64,000 nucleotides of DNA, from assembly GCF_008801925.2 (NCBI RefSeq), contig NZ_CP062803.1, positions 3,348,001-3,412,000 on the forward strand, written 5' to 3'. Below are positions 34,687 through 44,370 of the stretch, in pieces. Positions within the stretch are counted from its first letter, which is position 1, and every line of letters begins with the position of its first letter. A program made the translations under genes and the position numbers. The notes beneath the pieces are model-generated. The model searched no databases. It was given only the letters and a program-made list of their open reading frames with translations, and was not told the DNA's origin. The stretch comes from Cupriavidus basilensis. Its GTDB lineage: Bacteria > Pseudomonadota > Gammaproteobacteria > Burkholderiales > Burkholderiaceae.

Positions 34687-35754
34687 TCAGGCGCTTTTCG
34701 GAACGTTGCCTGCCGCTTCCAGCTTGTCGCCAGCCGTGCCGTGATGGCGCTCGGCCTGTGCCTTGGCGTCCACCGCCACTTCCGGCTTGGCCGAAACCGG
34801 CTCAGCCGCGACGCTGTGCACGCCCGGCAGTTGGCGCAGGCGGGCACGCTCTGCCAGCACCTTGGCGCCATAGCCGCCATCGGTGTTGGTGGTCGCCGCA
34901 CCCACGTAATACTTCAGGCCGCCTTCCAGCGAACCGGCGCGGGCGATGCAGTCCTTGAGCACCAGCGCACCGATCTTGATGTTGGCGTACGGGTTCAGCG
35001 CGGCTGCCACGCCGCCCACGGCCTCGTACTTGTCCTGATGGACCTTGGTCATCACCTGCATCAGGCCCTGCGCGCCCACGCCGCTCTCCGCGTACGGATT
35101 GAAGCTGGACTCGATCGCGATCACGCCCAGGATCAGCAGCGGATCGATGCCGACCTCGCGCCCCGTCAGGTATGCGGCCTTGACCAGTTGCGCGGTGGCC
35201 TGCGCCGCCACGCGATACTTGCGCGCGATGTACTCAGCCACCACAGCCTGCTCACGCGCGCTGCCCAGCGTGGCCGGGTTACGTGCGTCCAGCGCCACGC
35301 GCTGTGCCGGGATCTGCGCGGCAAGATGAGCCACGGAGGGCACCTTACCCGCGGGCTGCTGGCCCCAGTCGTCCGTGCCGGACACGGTCGGCAATCCTGC
35401 CGGCTTGGCCTGCGCCATCGTCAGGCCCAGCTTGGCCGCGGCCACATCGGCCGTGGAGGCTGGCACTGCCGCTTCCATCAATACCGCAGGCGCTTCCTCG
35501 CCAGCCAGCGCACCGGCCAGGGCCGTACGCCATTCCTGGCTGACAGACAGCGATACCGCAGCGACTACAGACACAACCCCGAGACTGTTCAGGGCATATT
35601 TCAATGTTGCGCGACCGCTGCGTAAAGCGCGGCCAGCGACCGGATGCGCAAGGCGGACCTGCAATGCCCGACTCACTCCGGGTACCGGTTGTCTGAAACG
35701 GACCTGCAATGCCCGTCCGACTCCGGGAAGATGAAGGGTTTTCCAACCACTCAT
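34687..35754 (-). CDS. Lytic transglycosylase, SLT domain
   Basis: The 355-residue protein has a short cytosolic N-terminus with a duplicated 15-residue unit (residues 11-25 and 26-40, both containing RALQVR), a membrane helix (about 52-70) and a periplasmic SLT domain with catalytic Glu215 in AIESSFNPYAES and the GLMQVM motif. It cleaves peptidoglycan to 1,6-anhydromuropeptides. The ATG at 35754 follows GGAGG on the minus strand. A further upstream start in the frame lacks a ribosome site. The anchor suggests an inner-membrane-bound enzyme. Confidence 0.85.
   Translation of the reverse strand: MSGWKTLHLPGVGRALQVRFRQPVPGVSRALQVRLAHPVAGRALRSGRATLKYALNSLGVVSVVAAVSLSVSQEWRTALAGALAGEEAPAVLMEAAVPASTADVAAAKLGLTMAQAKPAGLPTVSGTDDWGQQPAGKVPSVAHLAAQIPAQRVALDARNPATLGSAREQAVVAEYIARKYRVAAQATAQLVKAAYLTGREVGIDPLLILGVIAIESSFNPYAESGVGAQGLMQVMTKVHQDKYEAVGGVAAALNPYANIKIGALVLKDCIARAGSLEGGLKYYVGAATTNTDGGYGAKVLAERARLRQLPGVHSVAAEPVSAKPEVAVDAKAQAERHHGTAGDKLEAAGNVPKSA
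35654..35715. repeat. 17-bp direct repeat within the lytic transglycosylase gene
   Basis: CGGACCTGCAATGCCCG is present at 35654-35670 and 35699-35715, 45 bp apart. It encodes the duplicated N-terminal 15-residue unit of the protein. Confidence 0.9.
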
Positions 35755-36266
35755 ACTTACCTCCATCCGCTGTCCGCTGCGTGCCACGCTGCTGCGCCGC
35801 ACGCCCGTTGACCGCGTATTCAAGTAAGGATGCCGCGCCGCCTAGCAAAGACGTCCAGCACCTGTTGGTGGGCGCTCCCCATGCGCCCAACGAGAAACAG
35901 GGTAGGCTCTTGGGGGAGCCTGCCCTGCCGCGAACTACTCAAAGCACCCGGCCACGGCCGGGGCGATCGATCGAATCCGTCCTGCTCAGACGCATCCGCT
36001 CATATGATCAGATATGGATAATTCCCCACTAATGCCCTTGACAGGGCGGAAGAAAATGTGCTGCACCGCAACACTCCAACGAGCAGAACCGGATTGTAGG
36101 AACCCTTTTATACATCGTCAAGAATAACGTTTCAGATAAACAAAGCTTTTGGTTATATGTAACAAGGGTCTTTGATGCACTTCCGTGCCCCCGCCATTGG
36201 TTGAAACTCAGTACTGGCAAAGCATGGAGGCCATCCTTGCCGACCGCGGCAGAGTCAAAAAATTTA

Positions 36267-36286
36267 CAATTTGGACATACAAATTG
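36267..36286. promoter_or_regulatory. Inverted repeat CAATTTG-N6-CAAATTG
   Basis: Perfect 7-bp arms at 36267-36273 and 36280-36286 lie about 100 bp upstream of ubiD. This is a plausible operator for a dimeric regulator; the regulator is unknown. Confidence 0.45.
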
Positions 36287-36307
36287 GGGCGATTTTTTTG
36301 TGCCCCA

Positions 36308-36321
36308 TCACATTAATGTGA
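36308..36321. promoter_or_regulatory. 14-bp perfect palindrome TCACATTAATGTGA
   Basis: A fully symmetric site lies 66 bp upstream of ubiD and 21 bp from the preceding inverted repeat. It is an everted version of CRP-like half-sites, so not a standard CRP site. Likely a regulator-binding site. Confidence 0.5.
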
Positions 36322-36386
36322 ATATTGCATCACACAACTTGCATGGACGGGTGCGTTAACGTGCCTGCGCCTCAATCGAATAAATC

Positions 36387-37916
36387 ATGAAATACAACGA
36401 CTTGCGCGATTTCCTGGGCCAACTGGAAGGCCTTGGCGAACTGAAACGGATCGGTGCGCCGGTGTCGCCCAACCTCGAAATGACAGAAATTTGCGACAGG
36501 CTGTTGAGAGCGGGCGGACCGGCAGTCGTGTTCGAAAACCCGAGCGATCCCCATCGGCCTGGCCAGACTTATAGCGTGCCCGTACTGGCCAATCTGTTCG
36601 GCACGACACGCAGGGTAGCCCTCGGCATGGGGGCGGAAAGCCTGGCCGACCTGCGCGACATCGGCCGCGTTCTGTCGGCACTCAAGGAACCCGAGCCACC
36701 CCGTGGCTTGCGCGAAGCCGGCAAGCTGTTCACCCTCGTCAAATCGGTGTGGGACATGGCGCCCAAGCGCGTCAGCAGTCCGGCCTGCCAGGAGGTGGTG
36801 TGGGAAGGCAACGACGTGGATCTGGCACGCCTGCCGATCCAGACGTGCTGGCCGGAAGACGCGGCGCCGCTGATCACCTGGGGCCTGGTGATCACCAAGG
36901 GTCCGCACAAGAAACGCCAGAACCTTGGCATCTACCGCCAGCAGGTGATCAGCCGCAACCAGGTCATCATGCGCTGGCTGGCGCATCGCGGCGGCGCGCT
37001 GGATTTCCGCGAGCATGCGCTGGCCAACCCCGGCAAGCCGTTTCCGATCGCAGTGGCGCTGGGCGCGGACCCCGCCACCATCCTCGGCGCCGTCACGCCG
37101 GTGCCCGACACCTTGTCCGAATACCAATTTGCGGGCCTGCTGCGCGGCAGCCGCACCGCGCTAGCCGGCTGCATCACGCCGACGCTGTCCGAACTGAGCG
37201 TGCCGGCCTCGGCCGAGATCGTGCTGGAAGGCCACATCCAGCCCGACCCGGATCACCCATCCGGCTACCAGCATGCGCTGGAAGGCCCGTACGGCGACCA
37301 CACCGGCTATTACAACGAGCAGGACTGGTTCCCTGTTTTCACCATCGACCGCATCACCATGCGGCGCGATCCGATCTACCACTCCACCTATACCGGCAAG
37401 CCGCCCGACGAGCCCGCGGTGCTTGGCGTGGCGCTCAATGAAGTGTTCGTGCCGCTGCTGCAAAAGCAGTTCCCGGAGATCACCGACTTCTACCTGCCGC
37501 CGGAGGGCTGCAGCTACCGCATGGCCGTGGTGCGCATGAAGAAGCAGTACGCTGGCCACGCCAAACGCGTGATGTTCGGCGTCTGGAGCTTCCTGCGCCA
37601 GTTCATGTATACGAAGTTCATCGTGGTGGTGGACGACGACGTCGACGTGCGCGACTGGAAGGAAGTGATCTGGGCCATCACCACCCGCGTCGATCCCGCG
37701 CGCGACACCGTGCTGGTGGAGAACACGCCGATCGACTACCTCGACTTTGCCTCGCCGGTATCAGGGCTGGGCTCGAAGATGGGCATCGATGCCACCGATA
37801 AATGGCCCGGCGAGACCACCCGCGAATGGGGCCGTCCGATCCAGATGGATGCCGGGGTCAAGGCCCGGGTCGACGGCATGTGGGACGCCTTGTTCGAGGC
37901 CCGCGCCAAAGCGTGA
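36387..37916 (+). CDS. ubiD: 4-hydroxy-3-polyprenylbenzoate decarboxylase UbiD
   Basis: The 509-residue prenylated-FMN-dependent decarboxylase acts in ubiquinone synthesis. It starts [22 protein letters not shown] and contains the UbiD family regions [30 protein letters not shown] and [11 protein letters not shown], with length typical of bacterial UbiD. The prFMN-producing UbiX is not in the window. The ribosome site is weak. The upstream AT-rich region may regulate it. Confidence 0.95.
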   Translation: MKYNDLRDFLGQLEGLGELKRIGAPVSPNLEMTEICDRLLRAGGPAVVFENPSDPHRPGQTYSVPVLANLFGTTRRVALGMGAESLADLRDIGRVLSALKEPEPPRGLREAGKLFTLVKSVWDMAPKRVSSPACQEVVWEGNDVDLARLPIQTCWPEDAAPLITWGLVITKGPHKKRQNLGIYRQQVISRNQVIMRWLAHRGGALDFREHALANPGKPFPIAVALGADPATILGAVTPVPDTLSEYQFAGLLRGSRTALAGCITPTLSELSVPASAEIVLEGHIQPDPDHPSGYQHALEGPYGDHTGYYNEQDWFPVFTIDRITMRRDPIYHSTYTGKPPDEPAVLGVALNEVFVPLLQKQFPEITDFYLPPEGCSYRMAVVRMKKQYAGHAKRVMFGVWSFLRQFMYTKFIVVVDDDVDVRDWKEVIWAITTRVDPARDTVLVENTPIDYLDFASPVSGLGSKMGIDATDKWPGETTREWGRPIQMDAGVKARVDGMWDALFEARAKA

Positions 37917-38009
37917 TGGAAGCGTGATGGCGGGCGGCATGTAAGATCACACCAAAACCGTATCGCAACCCATCCGCACGTCCGCGCGAGACGGACCCGA
38001 GGAGGAGAC

Positions 38010-40046
38010 ATGACTACCCTTGAAGAAGGGCAACTGAGATGGACGCCGTCGCAAGCGTTCCGCGACGGCAGCCGCATTGCGCACTTCATGCGCTGGCTGG
38101 AGAGCGAGCGCGGCCTCGCCTTTGCCGACTACGGCGCACTGTGGCAATGGTCGGTGACCGACCTGGAAGCCTTCTGGGACGCCATCCGCGCCTATTTCGA
38201 CCTGCGCTTCGATACCCCTGCCGAGCGCGTGCTCGGCAGCGCGCAGATGCCCGGCGCACGCTGGTTCGAAGGCGCCAGCCTGAACTACGTGCAACAGGTG
38301 TTCCGCCATGCCGGCAGCGGCGCCGCGCGCCAGCGCACGGCCATCCGCTACGCCGGTGAATCCATCGCGGTCACCGACCTGAGCTGGGATGGGCTGGAGC
38401 AGCAGGTTGCCTCGCTGGCCCACGCCTTGCGCGGCATGGGCGTGGCGCGCGGCGATCGCGTGGCGGGCTACCTGCCGAACATCCCCGCCACGGTCGTCGC
38501 CTTCCTGGCCACCGCCAGCCTTGGCGCAATCTGGTCGGGCTGCGCGCCAGACATGGGCCAGGTGGCGGTAAGCGACCGTTTCCGCCAGATCGAACCCAAG
38601 GTGCTGATCGCCGTCGATGGTTACCGTTATGGCGGCAAGGCCTATGATCGGGCGCCAGTACTGGCCGACCTGGCCGCCGCCCTGCCCTCGCTCACCGACC
38701 TGGTACTGGTGCCGGGCGAGCACACCGATGCGCATGCCGCCCCCGACGCCATCCCGCTTCCCGCCAACGTGCGCCGCCACGCCTGGCAGGCGGTGCTGGC
38801 GCATCGCGTACCGCTGGCGATCGAATCCGTGCCCTTCGATCACCCACTGTGGATCGTCTACTCCTCCGGCACCACCGGCATGCCCAAGCCCATCGTGCAC
38901 GGCCACGGCGGCATCGTCATCGAGCAGCTCAAGCTGATGGCGTTTCACAACAACCTCGGGCCGGACGACGTCTTCCACTGGTACAGCAGCAGTGGCTGGA
39001 TCATGTGGAACGCGCAGATCGCGGGGCTGCTGCTGGGCAGCACCATCGCGCTCTACGACGGCAATCCCGCCTGGCCCGACGCCGGCGTGTTGTGGCGCTT
39101 CGTGGATGCCGCGCGCGTCACCGCCTTTGGCGCGGGCGCGGCGTTCTTCACGGCCGGCATGAAGGCCGGGATCGAGCCCGCGCGCGTGGCCGACCTTTCC
39201 CGGCTGCGCGCGCTCGGCTCGACCGGCTCGCCGCTGCCAGCCGAGGCCTATGACTGGATCTACCGCCACGTGGGCGCGGACATCTGGCTTGCGCCGATGA
39301 GCGGCGGCACCGACTTCGCCGGCTCGTTCGTGGCAGGCTGCCCGATCCTGCCGGTCTACTCGGGCGAGATGCAGTGCCGCTGCCTGGGCGCCAAAGTCGA
39401 GGCCTTCGACGAGGCGGGCAATGCGCTGGTGGGTGAGGTGGGCGAGCTGGTCTGCACGGCGCCGATGCCGTCGATGCCGCTGTTCTTATGGGGCGACACC
39501 AACGGGCAGCGTTACCGCGACAGCTACTTCGACACCTATCCCGGCGTGTGGCGTCACGGTGACTGGATCAAGATCACCGCGCACGGCGGCGCCATCATCT
39601 ATGGCCGCTCGGACGCGACCATCAACCGGCACGGCATCCGCATGGGCACCAGCGAGTTGTATCGCGTGGTGGAGGACCTGCCGGAAGTGCTCGACAGCAT
39701 GGTGGTGGACCTCGAATACCTGGGGCGTGACTCGTATATGCCGCTGTTCGTGGTGCTGCGCGAGGGCATGGTGCTGGACGATGCATTGCGCGACACCATG
39801 CGCGCGCGCATCCGCAGCGCACTGTCCTCACGCCACGTGCCCAACGAGATCCTGCAGGTGCCCGGCGTGCCGCGCACGCTGTCAGGCAAGAAGATGGAAG
39901 TGCCCATCAAGAAGCTGCTGCTGGGCCATGCGCCCGGCAAGATTGCCAACCGCGACGCCATGGCCAACCCGGAAACGCTGGACTGGTATTTCGCCTACGC
40001 CGAGCGATTTATCGCGGCGCGCGCCAGCGAGTCCGCGCCGGCGTGA
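38010..40046 (+). CDS. Acetoacetyl-CoA synthetase (acetoacetate-CoA ligase)
   Basis: The 678-residue AMP-forming ligase activates acetoacetate to acetoacetyl-CoA. The N-terminus (ALWQWSVTDLEAFWDAIRAYF and MPGARWFEGASLNY) is characteristic of this subfamily. The P-loop YSSGTTGMPKP is at residues 284-294 and the C-terminal catalytic lysine is in TLSGKKMEVP (Lys627 or Lys628). GAGGAGGAGA precedes the ATG. With the PHB depolymerase nearby it fits recycling of PHB-derived acetoacetate. Confidence 0.93.
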   Translation: MTTLEEGQLRWTPSQAFRDGSRIAHFMRWLESERGLAFADYGALWQWSVTDLEAFWDAIRAYFDLRFDTPAERVLGSAQMPGARWFEGASLNYVQQVFRHAGSGAARQRTAIRYAGESIAVTDLSWDGLEQQVASLAHALRGMGVARGDRVAGYLPNIPATVVAFLATASLGAIWSGCAPDMGQVAVSDRFRQIEPKVLIAVDGYRYGGKAYDRAPVLADLAAALPSLTDLVLVPGEHTDAHAAPDAIPLPANVRRHAWQAVLAHRVPLAIESVPFDHPLWIVYSSGTTGMPKPIVHGHGGIVIEQLKLMAFHNNLGPDDVFHWYSSSGWIMWNAQIAGLLLGSTIALYDGNPAWPDAGVLWRFVDAARVTAFGAGAAFFTAGMKAGIEPARVADLSRLRALGSTGSPLPAEAYDWIYRHVGADIWLAPMSGGTDFAGSFVAGCPILPVYSGEMQCRCLGAKVEAFDEAGNALVGEVGELVCTAPMPSMPLFLWGDTNGQRYRDSYFDTYPGVWRHGDWIKITAHGGAIIYGRSDATINRHGIRMGTSELYRVVEDLPEVLDSMVVDLEYLGRDSYMPLFVVLREGMVLDDALRDTMRARIRSALSSRHVPNEILQVPGVPRTLSGKKMEVPIKKLLLGHAPGKIANRDAMANPETLDWYFAYAERFIAARASESAPA

Positions 40047-40055
40047 AAGGAGAAA

Positions 40056-40105
40056 GGGCGCACCGCAGCCTTGAACGCCGCGATGCGCCCTCTTCTTTCT
40101 CCTGG
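40056..40105. terminator. Stem-loop between acetoacetyl-CoA synthetase and the GST gene
   Basis: GGGCGCA (40056-40062) pairs with TGCGCCC (40084-40090); AGGAGAAA before it is complementary to the TTTCTCCT after it with a small bulge. It ends convergent genes; the T-rich tail follows on the plus side. Confidence 0.55.
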
Positions 40106-40113
40106 CAGGACGA

Positions 40114-40770
40114 TCAGAACTCCACTTCCAGCTCGCTGATTTCGTCGGGTTCCTTCTTCGCCGCGACGATCCATTCCTGCAGCTCCGGCATGGCGAGGAT
40201 CTGCTTGCAGTACTCCACCGGCGCCGGATCCAGCATCACGCCGTAGGTCACGAAGCGCGTCACCACCGGCGCGTACATCGCATCGGCCATGGTGCGCGTC
40301 TCGCCAAACAGGTACGGGCCGCCGTATTGCGTCAGGCACTCGGTCCAGATCTGTGTGATGCGGTCGATATCGGCCTGCGCGCGCGACCACACCTTGAAAC
40401 CAGGAAAGTGCCCCTTCAAGTTCATGGGCAACGCCGCGCGCATGGCAGCAAAGCCCGAATGCATCTCGCCGCTGATGGCGCGGCAATGCGCGCGTGCGGC
40501 ACGGTCATCGGGCAGCAGGCCGGCCTTCGGGCGGACCTCGTTGAGATACTCGGCGATAGCCAGCGTATCCCACACGGTCACCCCCTGGTGCAGCAGGCGG
40601 GGAACGAGAATGGAAGGCGACAGCAGCAGGATTTCCGCGCGCGCCGCGGCATCATCGGGGGGCACCAGCACCTCCTCGAATTCCAGCCCCGCGAAGCGCA
40701 CCAGCAGCCAGCCACGCAGCGACCACGATGAATACGTCTTACTGCTGATGGTGAGTGTCGTCCTTGCCAT
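40114..40770 (-). CDS. Glutathione S-transferase family protein
   Basis: The 218-residue protein has an N-terminal thioredoxin fold with SSWSLRGWLLVRFAGLEFEEV (Ser in the catalytic position) and the SILVPRLLHQGVTVWDTLAIAEYL segment that binds glutathione, followed by a helical C-terminal domain with TMADAMYAPVVTRF. The substrate is unknown. No operon partner is visible. Confidence 0.88.
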   Translation of the reverse strand: MARTTLTISSKTYSSWSLRGWLLVRFAGLEFEEVLVPPDDAAARAEILLLSPSILVPRLLHQGVTVWDTLAIAEYLNEVRPKAGLLPDDRAARAHCRAISGEMHSGFAAMRAALPMNLKGHFPGFKVWSRAQADIDRITQIWTECLTQYGGPYLFGETRTMADAMYAPVVTRFVTYGVMLDPAPVEYCKQILAMPELQEWIVAAKKEPDEISELEVEF

Positions 40771-41271
40771 CCCGCCTCCTTGCCACCTGGAAAAGCCGTT
40801 GCATGGCGGGCGATTTCCGTCGTCTGTGTGCCAGCAGACGGTGCGCCCGTGTCTCTCGCTGCAGTGTCGCGCTATCCGTTGTGCGCATTGCGCTCGCTGC
40901 TTCTACTATGAATTTGTACTACATCATGGCGGGGACATTGGTGCAGCTTGTGCTTGCCTTGCGGTTAGCTTGATGCGGCGCAAGAGCATGCGTCGCACCT
41001 GAAGCAGGCACGCATCGGATATGCGGTTTCACGCTCAAACATGCTGTGGCCACGTCGGCACCGGCACGGTGCGCCGCGCAGCACCAGCATGAAGCAGATG
41101 TACTGGCGAAGATCCGCGCGCGTCGTTCGTGCGCGGCGCCTGCGCCGCATACGAACCGGAACAGGTCACCCCGTTCCGCCATACGGGCAGGCCCGCAAGC
41201 CTCATGCCAAGGCGATTCGCCGTGGCACGCATATTGCGGCTGATGAGGTCAACGCATAAAAGGGGCGAGCC
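40771..41271. other. Gene-free region before the PHB depolymerase gene
   Basis: This 500-bp stretch carries only short overlapping frames with no family resemblance and no ribosome sites. A remnant gene cannot be excluded. The last 40 bases hold TTGCGG (41234-41239) and CATAAA (41255-41260), spaced too closely (15 bp) to call a promoter. Confidence 0.6.
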
Positions 41272-42486
41272 ATGCTGTATCAGGTGTACCAGACTTATGC
41301 GGATCTCATGCAGCCCGCCTGCAGCCTGGCCGACATGGTGTCGAACACGCTTGCAGAAAATCCGCGCCTGGCAGGATGCGAGCCGATGCTTGCCACGCGC
41401 GCGGCCTGCGAGGTGCTCGCACTGAGCCGCCTGACGCACCATCGCCCGCCGTTCGCCATCGACAGCGTCATGGTGAACGGCACACCGATACAGGTTACGG
41501 AGGAAGTGACCGCGAGCACGCCGTTCTGCTCGCTGCTGCACTTTCGCAAGCACGGCGTCTCTGGCCACCCGCGCGTGCTGCTGGTTGCGCCGATGTCGGG
41601 CCACTTTGCCACGTTGCTGCGGGGCACCGTGCAGACCATGCTGCGTGATCACGATGTCTACATCACCGACTGGCACAACCCACGCGACATCTCGCTGGCG
41701 CACGGCCGCTTTGGCTTTGACGAGTACGTCTACCACTTGATCGACTTCCTGCGCGCGCTGGGCGGCGGCACGCACCTGATGGCGGTGTGCCAGCCCACCG
41801 TGGCGGCGCTCGCCGCCGTGGCGTTGATGGCGGAAGATAGCGATCCGGCGCAGCCGCCGAGCCTGATCCTGATGGCCGGCCCCATCGACGCGCGCATCAA
41901 CCCGACCAAGGTCAATGAGCTTGCCACCAGCCAGCCCATCGAATGGTTCGAGCGCTCGCTCACCAGCTACGTGCCGTTTCGCTTTGCCGGCGCGATGCGC
42001 CGCGTCTACCCCGGCTTCATGCAGCTGATCGCCTTCATGAGCATGAACAGCGAGCGCCACCAGCAGGCTTTCCGCGACCTCTACGATCTGCGTGCCAGCG
42101 GCCAGCATGATCGCGCGGATGCGATCCAGGTGTTCTACGAGGAATACTTCGCCACCATGGACCTGAGCGCGGAGTTCTATCTCGAAACCGTGAGCATGGT
42201 GTTCCAGGACTTCCTGCTGGCGCAAGGCCTGCTGGACGTAGGCGGGCGCCGCGTGAACCCGCACGCGATCCACCGCACGGCGCTGCTCACGGTGGAGGGC
42301 GAGCGCGACGATATCTGCGCCATCGGGCAGACCATGGCCGCGCAGGAACTGTGCGGCAGCCTGCGGCCCTATATGCGCATGCACCACGTGCAAACCGGCG
42401 TGGGGCATTACGGCGTCTTCAATGGCAAGCGCTGGGATTCGCAGGTCTATCCGCTAGTGCGCAACGCCGTCCATATGAACGCGTGA
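41272..42486 (+). CDS. phaZ: Intracellular polyhydroxybutyrate depolymerase PhaZ
   Basis: The 404-residue enzyme degrades native intracellular PHB granules. It is of the Cys-nucleophile type: Cys173 in AVCQPTV, Asp346 in GERDD and His379 in VGHYGVF. The Asp-His spacing (33) is the same as in the Cys183/Asp355/His388 triad reported for the R. eutropha enzyme. There is no signal peptide. The ribosome site is GGGGCGAG. The presence of the gene implies the cell makes PHB; the synthase is not in this window. Cupriavidus species carry several paralogues, so it is one of a family. Confidence 0.92.
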   Translation: MLYQVYQTYADLMQPACSLADMVSNTLAENPRLAGCEPMLATRAACEVLALSRLTHHRPPFAIDSVMVNGTPIQVTEEVTASTPFCSLLHFRKHGVSGHPRVLLVAPMSGHFATLLRGTVQTMLRDHDVYITDWHNPRDISLAHGRFGFDEYVYHLIDFLRALGGGTHLMAVCQPTVAALAAVALMAEDSDPAQPPSLILMAGPIDARINPTKVNELATSQPIEWFERSLTSYVPFRFAGAMRRVYPGFMQLIAFMSMNSERHQQAFRDLYDLRASGQHDRADAIQVFYEEYFATMDLSAEFYLETVSMVFQDFLLAQGLLDVGGRRVNPHAIHRTALLTVEGERDDICAIGQTMAAQELCGSLRPYMRMHHVQTGVGHYGVFNGKRWDSQVYPLVRNAVHMNA

Positions 42487-42545
42487 AGTTAAGCGCGTGA
42501 GGTTGAACGCATAAGGCCGCGCGGGGCGGCCAGGTAGCCAGGCGC

Positions 42546-43031
42546 CTAGGCGGCGTTTTGGCCGGCCGGCCACGGCGTCACCGCCGGCACCGCGCATGGG
42601 CCCTCGACATCGACGGTGCCAAAATCCGCCGGCCCCACGATTTCCAGGTACTCCATGTCCGGCGAGTAGTCGAACAGAAAATGCGTGATGCCGGGGCGCT
42701 GGTGCACACAATCGCCAGCCGCCACCAGTGTCTCCTTGTCCTCATACATGAAGCGCGCCCAGCCCTTGAGCATCAGTACCACATGGAACTGCGCCTCATG
42801 CCGGTGCCAGCCGGTGCCTTGCTCGGGCGGCAGGTTGGCCTTGACCAGCTGCACCAGCAGCTTGCCGCCGGTGGCCTCGGCAATGCCCAGGTCGCGATAC
42901 AGGAAGAAATCGCGCAAACCCTGGTCGACGAAGGCCGTGTCTTGCGGGCGCACGTGGGAGAACTTCGTGGGAGAGGCATCCGTGGCGGCATCGCCGACGG
43001 ACGCGCTGGACTTGCTGAGGGACTCGGCCAT
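42546..43031 (-). CDS. Cupin domain-containing protein
   Basis: The 161-residue protein has one small beta-barrel with the cupin metal motif GTGWHRHEAQFHVVLMLKG and a second motif GDCVHQRPGITHFLF, giving several metal-ligand histidines. The ATG at 43031 follows AAAGGAG on the minus strand. The metal, substrate and regulator or enzyme role are unknown. It is transcribed away from the aldose epimerase gene and stands alone. Confidence 0.8.
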   Translation of the reverse strand: MAESLSKSSASVGDAATDASPTKFSHVRPQDTAFVDQGLRDFFLYRDLGIAEATGGKLLVQLVKANLPPEQGTGWHRHEAQFHVVLMLKGWARFMYEDKETLVAAGDCVHQRPGITHFLFDYSPDMEYLEIVGPADFGTVDVEGPCAVPAVTPWPAGQNAA

Positions 43032-43261
43032 GACAAGCTCCTTTCGCTGAGGGAAACGCTCTGCGCTGCGACGCAACATTCACGCCAGCGGCCGCGTGCC
43101 CACGCAGCGCCGAAAGCGGCGAGAACCGCTCCGGATGTGGCGCACCGACGCTGCGAAAAGCACGTATCCGATGAACGCCTGACGCCTGTGCACCCGTCGG
43201 GGGCGCAGCCGAGCACCGGACAGGTGCCGCGGCAAGGCGCGTTGACGGCTATCATGCAGCG

Positions 43262-44221
43262 ATGCCCACTCCCGCCGCAACTTGCATGCTGCCTCTCAAT
43301 TCTATGCATTTCCAAGGCCAGGAACTGATCCGGGTCGGAGACGATTCCAGTTTCATGCTGCTCGCCCCGCAGTTCGGCGCCCGCCTGGTGCGCTGGGTGC
43401 ATCGCGGCGAGGACATTCTTTACTGGCCGGAAAACGCCGACTGGTCCCAGCTGGCCCGCGTGCGTGGTGGCAACCCGATACTGTTCCCCTTCATTGCCCG
43501 GCACTTCGTCGACAGCGCGCCCGGCGCATGGAAAGACGCCAGTGGCACCGTGCGGACGATGCCGATCCACGGCTTCGCGCGCGACCTGCCCTTCGCGGTC
43601 ACGCGGTTTGAGGCAGGGCGCAGCCTGACCATGACGCTGCAAGCGTCGGACGCAACGCGCGCGGCCTACCCCTTCGAGTTCCTGTTCGAGGTCACCTACC
43701 GGCTGCTCGACGACAACCTCGAAGCCACATTGCGCACGCGCAATACCGGCGAGCGGGCCCTGCCTTACTACGCTGGCCACCACTTCTACTTCCCGCTTGC
43801 CCACCAGGCGCGCGCCGCTTCGACGCTGGCCATGCCGGCCGCAGAACGGATGCGCCAGCGCCCCGACGGCTCGCTGGCACCGAACGGCCAAGGCGCCGAG
43901 ACCTATCAGCTCGACGACCCGCGCCTGCAAGACACCTTTCACGTCCTGCATGCGCAGCCCGCGGCGCCGCGCCACTGCACGCTGGCCACGCCGCCCGATG
44001 CCACCGCCTCGCATGGCCGCAAAGTGGTAATCGAACTGGACACGCCGGGCAGCACGCCATGGTTCGCCGTCACCACCTGGTCGGAGCGCGCCGACGCCGA
44101 CTTCTACTGCGTGGAACCCTGGCTCGGCCTGCCCAACGCCATCCACCACGGCACGGGGCTGCGCTGGCTCGCGCCGGGCCAGGAGGAAGCGGCGGTCTGC
44201 CGGCTGCGGTTGGCTCCATAA
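43262..44221 (+). CDS. Aldose 1-epimerase family protein
   Basis: The 319-residue protein is a galactose-mutarotase-like beta-sandwich. Signatures are the N-terminal FGARLVRWVHRGEDILYW, PILFPFIAR, the IHGFARDLPF histidine and YYAGHHFYFP with a histidine pair. These match the aldose/hexose-6-phosphate epimerase superfamily; the sugar is not identified. ATGs at 43286 and 43304 are alternative starts because the ribosome site is weak. Confidence 0.85.
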   Translation: MPTPAATCMLPLNSMHFQGQELIRVGDDSSFMLLAPQFGARLVRWVHRGEDILYWPENADWSQLARVRGGNPILFPFIARHFVDSAPGAWKDASGTVRTMPIHGFARDLPFAVTRFEAGRSLTMTLQASDATRAAYPFEFLFEVTYRLLDDNLEATLRTRNTGERALPYYAGHHFYFPLAHQARAASTLAMPAAERMRQRPDGSLAPNGQGAETYQLDDPRLQDTFHVLHAQPAAPRHCTLATPPDATASHGRKVVIELDTPGSTPWFAVTTWSERADADFYCVEPWLGLPNAIHHGTGLRWLAPGQEEAAVCRLRLAP

Positions 44222-44370
44222 GGGGCGCCATCGCGCCTTCAAGTTTTCCCCCAATCGGCCGTTGATCGAAATAGCGCCCACGTCACCCAGAGGCGCTTCG
44301 GCACAGCGGGCCTCGACCACGAGGCGACGCCGCCGTACAACCGATCGGCGTACGCTAAGGGAGGAAGACA

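Larger units (their letters stand above)
35755..36386. other. Long gene-free region upstream of ubiD
   Basis: About 630 bp hold no supported gene. From about 36080 to 36350 the sequence is markedly AT-rich for this chromosome. It includes two inverted repeats near 36267-36321 and should carry promoters for ubiD and the transglycosylase. No tRNA, IS end or phage remnant was recognised. Confidence 0.7.

Noticed and set aside
36308..36321. CRP binding site
   Set aside because: The half-sites are everted (TCACA outside, TGTGA to the right) with the wrong spacing for CRP.
40771..41271. Small genes in the gap before phaZ
   Set aside because: Several short overlapping frames on both strands exist, but none has a ribosome site or a recognisable sequence.
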